Below, in pieces: positions 8,257 to 18,285 of a stretch of 36,259 nucleotides of DNA. The notes under the pieces were generated by a model. It saw only the letters and a program-made list of their open reading frames with translations, was not told where the DNA came from and ran no database searches. The stretch covers positions 1 through 36,259 of the forward strand of contig JAFLSZ010000010.1 in NCBI GenBank assembly GCA_022510665.1. The letters are read 5' to 3'. The stretch comes from Lachnospiraceae bacterium (GTDB lineage: Bacteria; Bacillota; Clostridia; Lachnospirales; Lachnospiraceae). Position 1 is the first letter of the stretch. Each line of letters begins with the position of its first letter. A program made the position numbers and the translations under genes.

Positions 8257-9720
8257 CTATCTGCTCTTCCTGCGAATCAGTACAACGATACCGGCCGCAA
8301 TTAAAAGTACCGGAATAACAATAACAAATACAATTCCAATCGCATTTGCCGTAGAAGCCGTCACCACAATCTTTTCCTCTTCCTCAAAAGAAATTGTACG
8401 TACCGTGAAAACTTCTTCTGTCTCCGCCATATAATTTACGCTCTTGGTAAGCAGGCCCGAATTGATAAAACTGGCAGTGGTCAAATACTCGTCCATAAAA
8501 ATCGCGGAAGTCGAAAACATCACTGCCTCCGCACCCGTATCCGTATTTCTCACATACAGTCCTACCGTAAACGGTCCTTCCAAATCGCCTTCTTCTTTCG
8601 ATATCGTGGTTATAAGGCCGGACTTTAAATACGAGGCACCCGTTGTTGATAATAAAATCGAGGAAGAAAGATTTCCCGCACCTTTGTCAAGTACTCTCAG
8701 AGCCACCGAAGACTGCATCGGCACATACTCCATTCCCGAATAGTCCTGCGTAATTGCATGCGTTGTTATTACACTTGGAAGCAGGATATACGGATATCCC
8801 GGGAAATAGTAATTCGGGTCTCCTTCCATGATAATTCCGTTTTCTACCTTAACGCCAAATTTTTCAAGCAATTTATTGAAATTTTCCATGCCGTCCTGAT
8901 ATGTCGCCACAATCAGGAAATCTCCGCCGGCATCTGCGTAAGCTTCGATTACGCTCCGTTCCGTTTCCGTATAGTCCGTAGTAGGTGCGGCAATATAAAG
9001 CACGTCACAGTCTTCCGGAACCGCTTCCGCTTTCATTACCTCAAATGTTTTATAATTGATATTGGCCTTCCGGAGGAAATTCTCACCTTCTGTCCCAAGT
9101 GCCACCTCACCGTGTCCCGTTACCGCATACAGATTTGTCTGATTGCCGCTGATTACATACTGAATTGCCGCGTTAATCTGGCCTTCCACGTCTATGCCGA
9201 CCACATTCTCCACATACTGATAGGTGTACGGGTCAACCGAAAGAGAGGTCAGAAGCATATCTTCATACGGGATATACTTGCTCTGACCGGTCGTTTCATT
9301 TACGACAATCAGGCTGTACTGCATTACTTCCTTGTCCGTATACTGCTCGGCAAACTTAGGGTTCATTACCAAATCCACGTTCTTAAATGTAATCTTTTTA
9401 CTTCCCTTTTCATACAGCTCAAAGAAAGTCTGAAACCATGAAAGCGACGCGTTATTCTTCGTCAGATAATAAAAGGTCAATTCGTCTTTTATGTCGGAAA
9501 TGAGTTCCTCCGTTTCTTTTGTCAGGGAATACTTTCCCTCCGTCGTTAAATCTTTCCGGACATCTACTGTCGATACAATCAGATTGACAACGATGACCGC
9601 CACAATAACAAGTACGCTGATAAGCGTTGTATAGGCACCGGAGCGGAATCCCTTGGAACGGAAGGAGTCTCCGATTTTTTTGAAAAAGGCCCCAAGTCCT
9701 TTGTTTTTCTTTTCCATCAT
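8257..9720 (-). CDS. GldG-like ABC transporter auxiliary protein
   Basis: Seen: 487 aa with a TM near 29-49 (TLISVLVIVAVIVVNLIVS) and a second near the C-terminus, ending in basic RRKSR. The large domain between begins YSLTKETEELISDIKDELTF and contains a TGHGEVALG segment and a D-V-L-Y-I-A-A strand, as in the GldG/ABC_transp_aux family (ThuA/IFT-like fold). Known: GldG works with ATPase GldA and permease GldF; in Bacteroidetes they support gliding, while in Firmicutes the cargo is unknown. Two adjacent ATGs (9720, 9717) follow AGGAGG. It starts 13 bp after the permease gene. Confidence 0.87.
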   Translation of the reverse strand: MMEKKNKGLGAFFKKIGDSFRSKGFRSGAYTTLISVLVIVAVIVVNLIVSTVDVRKDLTTEGKYSLTKETEELISDIKDELTFYYLTKNNASLSWFQTFFELYEKGSKKITFKNVDLVMNPKFAEQYTDKEVMQYSLIVVNETTGQSKYIPYEDMLLTSLSVDPYTYQYVENVVGIDVEGQINAAIQYVISGNQTNLYAVTGHGEVALGTEGENFLRKANINYKTFEVMKAEAVPEDCDVLYIAAPTTDYTETERSVIEAYADAGGDFLIVATYQDGMENFNKLLEKFGVKVENGIIMEGDPNYYFPGYPYILLPSVITTHAITQDYSGMEYVPMQSSVALRVLDKGAGNLSSSILLSTTGASYLKSGLITTISKEEGDLEGPFTVGLYVRNTDTGAEAVMFSTSAIFMDEYLTTASFINSGLLTKSVNYMAETEEVFTVRTISFEEEEKIVVTASTANAIGIVFVIVIPVLLIAAGIVVLIRRKSR

Positions 9721-9733
9721 CTTCTCCTCCTCG

Positions 9734-10597
9734 TCAACTGTACCGTCTCTTGTTTATGTTCTGATACGTCAGAAAACAGAAAACAAAAGCAATGCTTAGA
9801 TAATACACCGGCATTCTCAGTTCAAAGATTCCGGTAACGGTATTATTATATACACCCAGTAAAGAAACCGTCCCAAGCACCTTAGGAACCGTTCCTTCCA
9901 AAAGGCTCCCTTTTAACATATAGAGCGCGGTAAGAGCACACTCGCCCGCCGAGAAAATAATAAGCGCAGCCGTGGCATTTTTCATTACACGCCACATCCA
10001 GACCGCAAGAAGCGCCCAGATTACAGAATAAGTAATCCATGCCGCCTTTGGGGTTGACGGAATCAGACTTGCCACTCCGTCGGCAAGACAGGTAATCAAT
10101 ACTACAATAAAGGTCATAACCGCCGCAAACGCCTGTGAAGCGGTCAGACTTGAAATAAACAGACCGATGGAAAGATATGCGCAGCCAATCAGAAAAAATC
10201 CGAAAATAGCCGCATACGACATCGAAAGATTCACCGTTCCGAACTGTGCAAACATCAGCGGATAAATACATATTACCGACATTGCAATTGCGATTAACGT
10301 AACTAATGCGAGATACTTACCGGCAACAATTTTCCAAATCGGAACAGGACTTGTCAATAGAAGCTGGTCTGTCTTCTGACGGTTTTCCTCCGCCATAATA
10401 CGCATCGTAACCATCGGAACCAGCAGCGCGAATACCAAGGTAACGCTTGCCAGTGCATAACCGATAAAGGCATATCCGTTTAAAAGATTATAAAGGAACA
10501 CATAAAGCCCTACAAACGCAAGAAAAAATGCGATAAACAGCCAGCCGATGACCGAATTAAAATAGGCCTGCAATTCTTTTTTATAAATCGCTATCAT
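9734..10597 (-). CDS. ABC-2 type permease (GldF-like)
   Basis: Seen: 287 aa, six or seven hydrophobic segments, beginning MIAIYKKELQAYFNSVIGWLF, a common start of ABC-2 permeases. It carries a cytoplasmic MAEENRQKTDQLLLTSP loop, the coupling element typical of the GldF/NosY group. Its ATG overlaps the ATPase stop by four bases (ATGA), so translation is coupled. It is the membrane channel of the exporter whose ATPase is upstream and whose GldG- and DUF4340-like parts are downstream. The substrate cannot be inferred. Confidence 0.92.
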   Translation of the reverse strand: MIAIYKKELQAYFNSVIGWLFIAFFLAFVGLYVFLYNLLNGYAFIGYALASVTLVFALLVPMVTMRIMAEENRQKTDQLLLTSPVPIWKIVAGKYLALVTLIAIAMSVICIYPLMFAQFGTVNLSMSYAAIFGFFLIGCAYLSIGLFISSLTASQAFAAVMTFIVVLITCLADGVASLIPSTPKAAWITYSVIWALLAVWMWRVMKNATAALIIFSAGECALTALYMLKGSLLEGTVPKVLGTVSLLGVYNNTVTGIFELRMPVYYLSIAFVFCFLTYQNINKRRYS

Positions 10598-11628
10598 ACC
10601 GTTGTTTCCTCCTCTTCTTTTGCGGCTTCCTCCGCCGGTTCTTCCGTTGTTGAAAGCTCTTCTGTAAAACTGCCGGCGTCCGTTGCATTATCGTCCGCTG
10701 TGTTATCGGCTGTTGCCTCAAGGAAAATATCCTCTAATGTCTTTTTATGGCGTACTAATTTCATTACCGGCAGCCCGGCCTTTGCCATGGCAAAAAAAAG
10801 TTCCTTTCGAATATCCTGTTCGCTTTTTAATAAAACCGTACAGAAATCTTCCTGCTCGCTTGTTGTTTCGGAACACTCCAAAATACCGGAAACGCCTGCC
10901 AACGCCTGTTCTAACTGCTCTTTGCCGCCGCATACCGAAAGTTCCAGTTTCTCGCCCTCATCTGCCTGCGCCTGCAGCTCCTCCGGCGTTCCCGAAAGTA
11001 CCAGCCGCCCGTGACTGATAATCATAATATGGTCACATACCGCACTGATTTCCTGCATAATATGGGAACTTAGCAGCACCGTATGGTCTTTTGCAAGATC
11101 TTTCATCAATTCCCTGATTTCAATAATCTGCGCCGGGTCCAGACCCACCGTCGGCTCATCTAAAATAATTACCTCCGGGTTTCCGATTAACGCCTGCGCA
11201 ATGCCGACACGCTGACGGTATCCCTTGGAAAGGTGTTGAATCAGCCTGTCTTTTACTTCCTGTAACTGCGTTTTCTCCATGACACGCGCCATTTCTCCGG
11301 CACGGTCTTTTTTCGGCACCTTCTTTAACTCCGTTACAAACTTTAAATATTCCGTTACGGTCATGTCAGGGTAAACCGGCGGCTGTTCCGGAAGATATCC
11401 TATGCTCTTTTTCGCCTCTTCCGGCTCCTCCAACAAATCGTATCCGTTCACCAGAATCGTTCCTTCGGTCGCGGATATGTAGCCGGTCAACATATTCATC
11501 GTGGTCGATTTTCCTGCGCCGTTCGGTCCCAGAAAACCTAATATCTGTCCTTTTTCTACTGTAAAATTCAAGTGATCTACCGCAATGTGATCCCCGTATT
11601 TTTTTACCAACCCAATGGCTTCAATCAC
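10594..11628 (-). CDS. ABC transporter ATP-binding protein (GldA/CcmA-like)
   Basis: Seen: Walker A GPNGAGKST (~36-44), Q-loop YLPEQPPVYPDM, signature LSKGYRQR, Walker B VIILDEPTVGLDP and the switch His in LLSSH. The last ~40 residues are a Thr/Glu/Asp-rich acidic tail, unusual for this family and probably disordered. It starts with GTG at 11628, nine nt after an AAAGGAGG site; no closer ATG fits. It is the first gene of the four-gene exporter operon. A 15-bp perfect dyad lies 43 bp upstream. Confidence 0.94.
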   Translation of the reverse strand: MIEAIGLVKKYGDHIAVDHLNFTVEKGQILGFLGPNGAGKSTTMNMLTGYISATEGTILVNGYDLLEEPEEAKKSIGYLPEQPPVYPDMTVTEYLKFVTELKKVPKKDRAGEMARVMEKTQLQEVKDRLIQHLSKGYRQRVGIAQALIGNPEVIILDEPTVGLDPAQIIEIRELMKDLAKDHTVLLSSHIMQEISAVCDHIMIISHGRLVLSGTPEELQAQADEGEKLELSVCGGKEQLEQALAGVSGILECSETTSEQEDFCTVLLKSEQDIRKELFFAMAKAGLPVMKLVRHKKTLEDIFLEATADNTADDNATDAGSFTEELSTTEEPAEEAAKEEEETTV

Positions 11629-11670
11629 TTTTTGTTACCTCCTTTTTCTTATATTACCCTAGCATAACCC

Positions 11671-11685
11671 ATTCTACGATAGAAT
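11671..11685. promoter_or_regulatory. 15-bp inverted repeat upstream of the ABC exporter operon
   Basis: ATTCTA-CGA-TAGAAT is a perfect 6-bp dyad with a 3-bp centre, in the ~95-bp gap between the receiver gene and the GTG of the ATPase. It could be an operator for a dimeric repressor. No strong -35 is visible, so the promoter itself is not assigned. Confidence 0.35.
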
Positions 11686-11724
11686 AACGAAAACTTTTTG
11701 TTGTTTTTGTGAAAAAAATGTGAA

Positions 11725-12117
11725 TCAGAAAAGGAATCCTTCCTCACCGGCATATAAACATTTCTCGATTCGGTCCAATAACTGATCGGAATCCACCGGT
11801 TTTACAACATACCCGGCCACACCGCTCATAATACCTTTCACTACCCTTTGTTTATGGCTGTCTACGGTCAGTATAATTACCGGAAGCTCTTTCAGATTCT
11901 CACGCTGCCTGATTGCCGTCAGAGTTGCAAAGCCGTCCATTACCGGCATCTGCAGATCCAGTAAAACCAAATCTACCTTTTCACTTTCCAGAATCTTCAA
12001 TCCGGCAAGCCCGCTTGTAACACCCTTAAACTCATAGTAGCGTTCCAAAATATTCTGTAACTGTCTTAATACAATAATACTGTCGTCAATCGCAAGTATT
12101 TTTTTCTGCATTACCAT
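11725..12117 (-). CDS. Single-domain response regulator (CheY-like receiver)
   Basis: Seen: 130 aa, one receiver domain, acidic pair DD near 11-12, phosphoacceptor Asp54 in VLLDLQMP, Thr in ILTVDS and Lys in VVKPVD. No output domain. Known: lone receivers act as phosphate shuttles or bind a partner when phosphorylated. It starts 19 bp after the anchored REC-HPt gene and ends the phosphorelay operon. Two ATGs (12117, 12111) are near a GAAGGAAGGG site, so the exact start is uncertain by two codons. Inference: it takes phosphate from one of the two HPt domains in this operon. Confidence 0.92.
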   Translation of the reverse strand: MVMQKKILAIDDSIIVLRQLQNILERYYEFKGVTSGLAGLKILESEKVDLVLLDLQMPVMDGFATLTAIRQRENLKELPVIILTVDSHKQRVVKGIMSGVAGYVVKPVDSDQLLDRIEKCLYAGEEGFLF

Positions 12118-12136
12118 ATACCCTTCCTTCTTTATA

Positions 12137-13027
12137 TCATGTTTTATCGTGCAAAGCGAACGCTCTCTTAAAATATTCCGCCGTTTTACCCGCAGTCTTT
12201 ATTACGCGGTCAAACCCTTTTCTGACTTCGTCCGTCTTTCCGGCTTTTGCCAGCTGTTCCTGATCCGACGCCAGTTTCGCGAGATAATCCGCACCCAAAG
12301 TCCTTGCGTCTCCTTTGACTGCGTGAATTAAAATTGCGTAATCTTTCATATTATCCTGTTCCAGAAGCATCTGTAACATTTCCTGCCGTTCTTCCCAAAG
12401 ATTCGCAAATAACAGAAGCGTTTCGCGGTAAACTTCCTCGTTTCCGTCAAAATACTTTAACCCGTTTTCATAAGAAAACCCTTCGGGCTTTTGTACTACC
12501 TTATGCTCCGGAAGCAGACGAATCACCATTTCTTCCAACTGTTTTCCCTGTATCGGTTTCCCGATTGTTCCCGCGAATCCTTTTGCGGTATAAACATCTC
12601 TGTTTTCTTCACGGATATTCGCGCCCAACAAAATGACAGGACAGTCTCTGCAGAGATTCTCTTCTTCACGGATACGCCGGTATGTTTCTTCTCCGTTTAA
12701 ATCGGGCATCATCTGATCCAGCAGAATCAAATCGTAATGCTCTTTCTTTACCTTTGCCAGACAGCCCGCGCCGTTTTCCGCTTCCTCAATCACAATCTGC
12801 GTCTGTTCCAAAAGTTCTCTTATCACCCTTCTGCTTAACCGGCTGTCATCCACAAGAAGAATGCGCGCCTGCGGCGCGAAAAATGCCGCCTTGTATATCT
12901 CCCATTCCCGTTGCTTCTCCTGCTCGGTATTTTCGTTCTCTTTTTCTTTGTGCAGGTATGTCATAATCATGCCAAAAATAACCGTACTAAACAAAACACC
13001 GCATCCAAAGCCCAGTACAAACTGCAT
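12137..13027 (-). CDS. Membrane-anchored receiver-HPt phosphotransfer protein
   Basis: Seen: an N-terminal TM (~2-23) followed by a charged linker, a receiver domain (~55-170; phosphoacceptor Asp104 in LILLDQMMPD) and a C-terminal HPt domain with His235 in ILIHAVKGDARTLG. There is no kinase, HATPase or DNA-binding part. Its REC and HPt are clearly related to the C-terminal REC-HPt of the hybrid kinase just upstream (shared EVYRE/EMYKD helix, KTAEYFKRAF versus KTADYFERVF). Inference: a tethered relay unit that moves phosphate from the kinase to the lone receiver downstream. The intergenic gap to the kinase is 3 nt, and AAGGGGG inside the kinase end serves as ribosome site. Confidence 0.9.
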   Translation of the reverse strand: MQFVLGFGCGVLFSTVIFGMIMTYLHKEKENENTEQEKQREWEIYKAAFFAPQARILLVDDSRLSRRVIRELLEQTQIVIEEAENGAGCLAKVKKEHYDLILLDQMMPDLNGEETYRRIREEENLCRDCPVILLGANIREENRDVYTAKGFAGTIGKPIQGKQLEEMVIRLLPEHKVVQKPEGFSYENGLKYFDGNEEVYRETLLLFANLWEERQEMLQMLLEQDNMKDYAILIHAVKGDARTLGADYLAKLASDQEQLAKAGKTDEVRKGFDRVIKTAGKTAEYFKRAFALHDKT

Positions 13028-13030
13028 GTC

Positions 13031-15643
13031 TTAGTCGCCCCCTTCTTTTTCCGCTCTGCCGAAAACCCGTTCAAAATAATCCGCGGTCTTTTGATATTCT
13101 GCCGAAAGCAGGCCGAATTTATCTAACAAAAATGACAAGTTCCCCTCTTTTCCCATTTTTTCCTGTTCGTAAGCAATGTCGGCAAGAATCGGCACGCCTA
13201 AAAGTTTCGCCTCGCCTTTTATCGCATGGGCCATTATCGCATAGGAAAACGCATCTTCTGTCTGAATATACTCATGCAGTTTCCTCATGCGTTCCTCACG
13301 CAAAGAAGAAAACAGCCTCGCCGCATCTTTGTACATCTCCTCGTCCCCTCCGAGACGTTCCAGACTTCCCGTCATATCAATATGTTCCAAAGCCAAAATT
13401 TCTTTTACGTCCTCCGGACGAATATCCTCCTGCGGCACATTCCTTACGCCGTATTCGTCCGAACGGATTTCTCTTTTTAATACCAGCTCCTCCGGCAGAT
13501 ACTTTATCAGCATACTTTCCAGCAGATTGCCGCTGACCGGTTTACTGAGATAGTCATCGAAACCGCTGTTTAAATAAAACTCCCGCGCTCCGGCAACCGC
13601 ATTTGCGGTCAGCATAATCACGACAGAATCCTTACAAGCGCCGTCCTGCTGCTTTAAACGCTGTAAGGTTTCGATTCCGTCCATTTCCGGCATCATATGG
13701 TCAAGCAGGATAATGTCATAATGCGTACTTTCCGTTTTCCGCAGACATTCCAGACCGCTTCCCGCTTCATCAACCTGAAGCAGCGTCCGCTTTAACAGTC
13801 CTTTTATGATTATCCGGTTCATCAGGTTATCATCTACCACCAGAACTTTCGCCTCCGGTGCGGTAAACGTGATATGCGGCGCCTCTTTCTTTTCCGCTTC
13901 CAACGGGAAATCATAATTACCGGCAGCCGTGGCGTTTATAATCTTTTGCGGAATCCGTACCTTAAACTCCGAACCGATTCCGTACTCGCTTTCCACAGCG
14001 ATACTGCCGTGCATTATTTCAAGAAGCTGTGCCGTAATACTCATTCCGAGGCCGATGCCCTCAATCCGGCCGGTACGCTTTGCATCCAGACGTTTAAACT
14101 TCTCAAAAATCACTTCCAAATCTTCTTTGCGGATTCCGATTCCGCTGTCCCGTACCGATACCACAATTTCCGCCTGCTTTTCGGCAAGCAGATTCCATTC
14201 CGCGTTCAGCCAGATAGCGCCCCGTTCCGTATATTTCACCGCGTTACTTAAAATATTGTTGAAAATCTGCTTAATGCGGAGTTCGTCTCCAAACAATACC
14301 GCCGGTATATCCTCCGCGATATTTACCCTGAAATCCAAGCCTTTTTCTTCCGCCTTCATGGAATACACCGAGGCAACGTCACGCAGCAGCCGCACAATAT
14401 TATACTCTTCCTCCCGGATTTCCATTTTGCCGGACTCAATTTTGGAAAAATCAAGCAAATCGTTGATTAAAGACAGGAGCGTCCGGCTTTCTGCCTTGAT
14501 ATTCTCGGCATACTCCAGAATATTTAATTCCCTTGCCTCTCTGAGAATCAGCTCATCCATTCCGAGAATCGCGTTAATCGGCGTCCGTATCTCATGGGAC
14601 ATATTCGCGAGAAAACTGCTTTTTGCGTTATTCGCCGCAAGCGCGGTATCATGCAATTCCTTTAACTGCCGTTCTTTCTCCTTTGATTGTGTGATATCTA
14701 TAAAGCAAAGCATCTTTCCTTTTACGGAATTTTTCTCATACACTTCGGATTCCACCACGGAATAATACCGGTCCTCAATACAAAAATCCCCGTCCTCCGT
14801 CGGAACAAGCATACGCATAACCTCGGAAATCTTTTTTAAACGGCTCATCTGGAAAATTTCCCGTAACCGTGCGTTGGTATAAACGATGTTTCCTTCTTCG
14901 TCGCATACCAAAATTCCTTCCTCCATTGTTTCCAGTATTTCATTTTTTGCGTTCTCCGCCACGTCGAAAAGCCGGAAGAAATGAATAATCAACAGGAAAC
15001 AGCAGTCTGTACAAAACAGACCGAACGGAATCAAGTCATAATCCCGCACCGGCTCCGCAAAACGTACCGACCAACACAAAAGAGGCAGTGCCGCCGCAAT
15101 AATTAAAAACAAATATTTATGAAATTCTTCCTTCCGCTTTGTGTCCTGAATCCACGCCACGGCAATCACTCCGATGCAGACCGCCATAGAAATCAATGTA
15201 ATTACGGTATGCAGCACATAAACAATGCCGATTTCCATATGTAGAACCGCAAAATTCTCCCGCACTTCCAAAAAATACGTCCGGTAATGCAGATGGTGCA
15301 GCGGGTTCGTAAAAACAAAAATACAGGTGGTACAAAACGCCGAAACGTAAATCAGGCGGAGCCATTCTCTGATTTTCACATTAAACAGTTCGCAGGCAAA
15401 AAACAGCGCTGCAATAACGGCGACGCTCTGTGAGATATACTCAAAGCGGACTGCCATCAACGCTTCTTTAATATCCGTACTCCTGATTTCAAACAGGTAG
15501 GAAAGTTCATTCAAAAAGACCGCAATTGAAAACAATAAAAGATAAGTGCACAAACGGGAATGCTTTTGATGTAATACAAATACAACAAAAAGCAGGGAAA
15601 GAATCGCCGTCGAATACTGTATACCGAGCACCAAAACATCCAT
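13031..15643 (-). CDS. Hybrid histidine kinase: 7TM-PAS-HisKA-HATPase-REC-HPt
   Basis: Seen (870-aa numbering): seven hydrophobic segments (~1-225), a PAS-like domain with ILETMEEGILVCDEEGNIVY, H-box MSHEIRTP with His350, N/G boxes of the ATPase (NILSNAVKYT, DSGIGI, GIGLGMSI), a receiver with Asp648 in LLDHMMPEMDG, and an HPt with His806 in AHAIKGEAKLLG. Known: this domain set carries out an internal His-Asp-His relay. An upstream ATG (15697) would add 18 residues but has no ribosome site and lies only ~8 nt from the predicted transcription start; the ATG at 15643 follows GAGGAG, so I use it. First gene of the phosphorelay operon. Confidence 0.92.
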   Translation of the reverse strand: MDVLVLGIQYSTAILSLLFVVFVLHQKHSRLCTYLLLFSIAVFLNELSYLFEIRSTDIKEALMAVRFEYISQSVAVIAALFFACELFNVKIREWLRLIYVSAFCTTCIFVFTNPLHHLHYRTYFLEVRENFAVLHMEIGIVYVLHTVITLISMAVCIGVIAVAWIQDTKRKEEFHKYLFLIIAAALPLLCWSVRFAEPVRDYDLIPFGLFCTDCCFLLIIHFFRLFDVAENAKNEILETMEEGILVCDEEGNIVYTNARLREIFQMSRLKKISEVMRMLVPTEDGDFCIEDRYYSVVESEVYEKNSVKGKMLCFIDITQSKEKERQLKELHDTALAANNAKSSFLANMSHEIRTPINAILGMDELILREARELNILEYAENIKAESRTLLSLINDLLDFSKIESGKMEIREEEYNIVRLLRDVASVYSMKAEEKGLDFRVNIAEDIPAVLFGDELRIKQIFNNILSNAVKYTERGAIWLNAEWNLLAEKQAEIVVSVRDSGIGIRKEDLEVIFEKFKRLDAKRTGRIEGIGLGMSITAQLLEIMHGSIAVESEYGIGSEFKVRIPQKIINATAAGNYDFPLEAEKKEAPHITFTAPEAKVLVVDDNLMNRIIIKGLLKRTLLQVDEAGSGLECLRKTESTHYDIILLDHMMPEMDGIETLQRLKQQDGACKDSVVIMLTANAVAGAREFYLNSGFDDYLSKPVSGNLLESMLIKYLPEELVLKREIRSDEYGVRNVPQEDIRPEDVKEILALEHIDMTGSLERLGGDEEMYKDAARLFSSLREERMRKLHEYIQTEDAFSYAIMAHAIKGEAKLLGVPILADIAYEQEKMGKEGNLSFLLDKFGLLSAEYQKTADYFERVFGRAEKEGGD

Positions 15644-15712
15644 CGCTCTAACTTCTCCTCTGTCAAATAGTCTAAAAGATGCCTGTTTTATGAACATACA
15701 ACTCTATAGTAT

Positions 15713-15741
15713 AGTTTACCACTATTTTCTCTGTTTTTCAA
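15713..15741 (-). promoter_or_regulatory. Sigma-A promoter of the phosphorelay operon
   Basis: TTGAAA (15736-15741), 17-bp spacer, TAAACT (15713-15718). An overlapping TATACT (15708-15713) is also present. The expected start of transcription is near 15705. Confidence 0.55.
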
Positions 15742-15849
15742 TCTCAACCCGCCTTGAGTTTTCGCATTTTTTCAGTTGCTTTAAAAAATCCGTAAATTGC
15801 ACGCCATCTTATTTATGCATTTGTCCGAAGGACCGCGGTTTTAGCGAAG

Positions 15850-15904
15850 AAAAAAACAGAGAACGCCGTAATTTTCTAACCAATTACATTATTCTCTGTT
15901 TTCA
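15850..15904 (-). terminator. Intrinsic terminator of guaB
   Basis: AAAACAGAGAA pairs with TTCTCTGTTTT, with a further inner stem GTAATT/AATTAC. On the minus strand the stem runs into TTTTTTT. It lies 31 bp after the guaB stop. Confidence 0.85.
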
Positions 15905-15934
15905 TATATTCTTTTCCTCTATCGATTCCTTATT

Positions 15935-17398
<1,464 letters not shown>

Positions 17399-17453
17399 TT
17401 ATCCTCACTTTCCTTAAATGTAATATTTTGCCGCCATTAGGTGGTTTCTGTAT

Positions 17454-17482
17454 AGTATACTTTTTTTCAAAACACTTGTCAA
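17454..17482 (-). promoter_or_regulatory. Near-consensus sigma-A promoter of guaB
   Basis: TTGACA (17477-17482), 17-bp spacer, TATACT (17454-17459). The -35 lies only 5 bp beyond the stop of the upstream ABC ATPase gene. Confidence 0.88.
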
Positions 17483-17487
17483 GCAGA

Positions 17488-18285
17488 TTATTTATTTAAA
17501 AGTGCCCTGTCATTCGCAAATTCCGAACCGCTCGCCTTAGAAAACTCTTCCAGCAGTTCTTCTACCGTGAGCTTCTTCTTTTCCTCTCCGCGGATATCTA
17601 AAATAACCTGTCCTTCATGCATCATAATCAGACGGTTGCCGTGAGCAATGGCATCTTTCATATTATGAGTTACCATCATTGCGGTAAGATGCCCTTCTTC
17701 AACAAATTTATCGGAAAGCTGCAATACCGTAGCCGCCGTCTTAGGGTCAAGCGCCGCGGTATGCTCGTCAAGCAGCAAAAGTTTCGGACTCCTCATTGCC
17801 GCCATTAACAGCGTCAGCGCCTGACGCTGGCCGCCGGACAAAAGGCCTACTTTTGTGGACAAACGATTTTCCAGACCGAGTCCCAAAGGTTTTAATATCT
17901 CCCTGAACTCCTCCCGTTCCTTTTTCGTAATCGCCCAACGGAGCGTGCGCGGCTGTCCGCGTCTTGCCGCCAGCGCCAGATTTTCCTCAATCCACATATC
18001 GGCAGCGGTTCCCATCATCGGGTCCTGAAACACACGCCCCAGATACTTCGCACGCTTATACTCTGCCAGATTGGTTATGTCAATGCCGTCCAGCAGAATC
18101 TGTCCCGTATCCGGAGTATGAACACCGGCAATCATATTTAAAAGGGTAGACTTTCCCGCTCCGTTTCCGCCGATCACCGTTACAAAGTCCCCGTCTTCCA
18201 ACACCATATTGATACCGTTTAACGCTACTTTTTCATTGATCGTTCCCGGATGGAACGTCTTATAAACATCTTTAATTACCAGCAT
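17488..18285 (-). CDS. ABC importer ATP-binding protein (TrpXYZ-type system)
   Basis: Seen: 265 aa with Walker A GGNGAGKST, Q-loop VFQDPMMGTAADM, signature LLSGGQRQA, Walker B LLLLDEHTAALDP and switch His in MMVTHNM. Walker B has DEH in place of the common DEP, as in this importer group. Known: pairs with a two-gene permease/binding-protein set for tryptophan-like or other small ligands. Its ATG (18285) overlaps the permease stop by 14 nt and follows AAAGGGGGG by 8 nt. Last gene of the operon; I see no terminator before the guaB promoter, so some read-through into guaB is possible. Confidence 0.92.
   Translation of the reverse strand: MLVIKDVYKTFHPGTINEKVALNGINMVLEDGDFVTVIGGNGAGKSTLLNMIAGVHTPDTGQILLDGIDITNLAEYKRAKYLGRVFQDPMMGTAADMWIEENLALAARRGQPRTLRWAITKKEREEFREILKPLGLGLENRLSTKVGLLSGGQRQALTLLMAAMRSPKLLLLDEHTAALDPKTAATVLQLSDKFVEEGHLTAMMVTHNMKDAIAHGNRLIMMHEGQVILDIRGEEKKKLTVEELLEEFSKASGSEFANDRALLNK

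Noticed and set aside
8758..9441. 227-codon plus-strand ORF opposite the GldG-like gene
   Set aside because: Shadow frame; the opposite strand has a recognised family, a ribosome site and operon context.
11709..11747. Terminator of the phosphorelay operon overlapping the receiver gene end
   Set aside because: GTGA/TCAC with a T7 run is suggestive, but the stem is short and interrupted.
15644..15697. Start of the hybrid kinase at ATG 15697
   Set aside because: No ribosome site, and it falls within a few bases of the predicted transcription start; ATG 15643 has GAGGAG.
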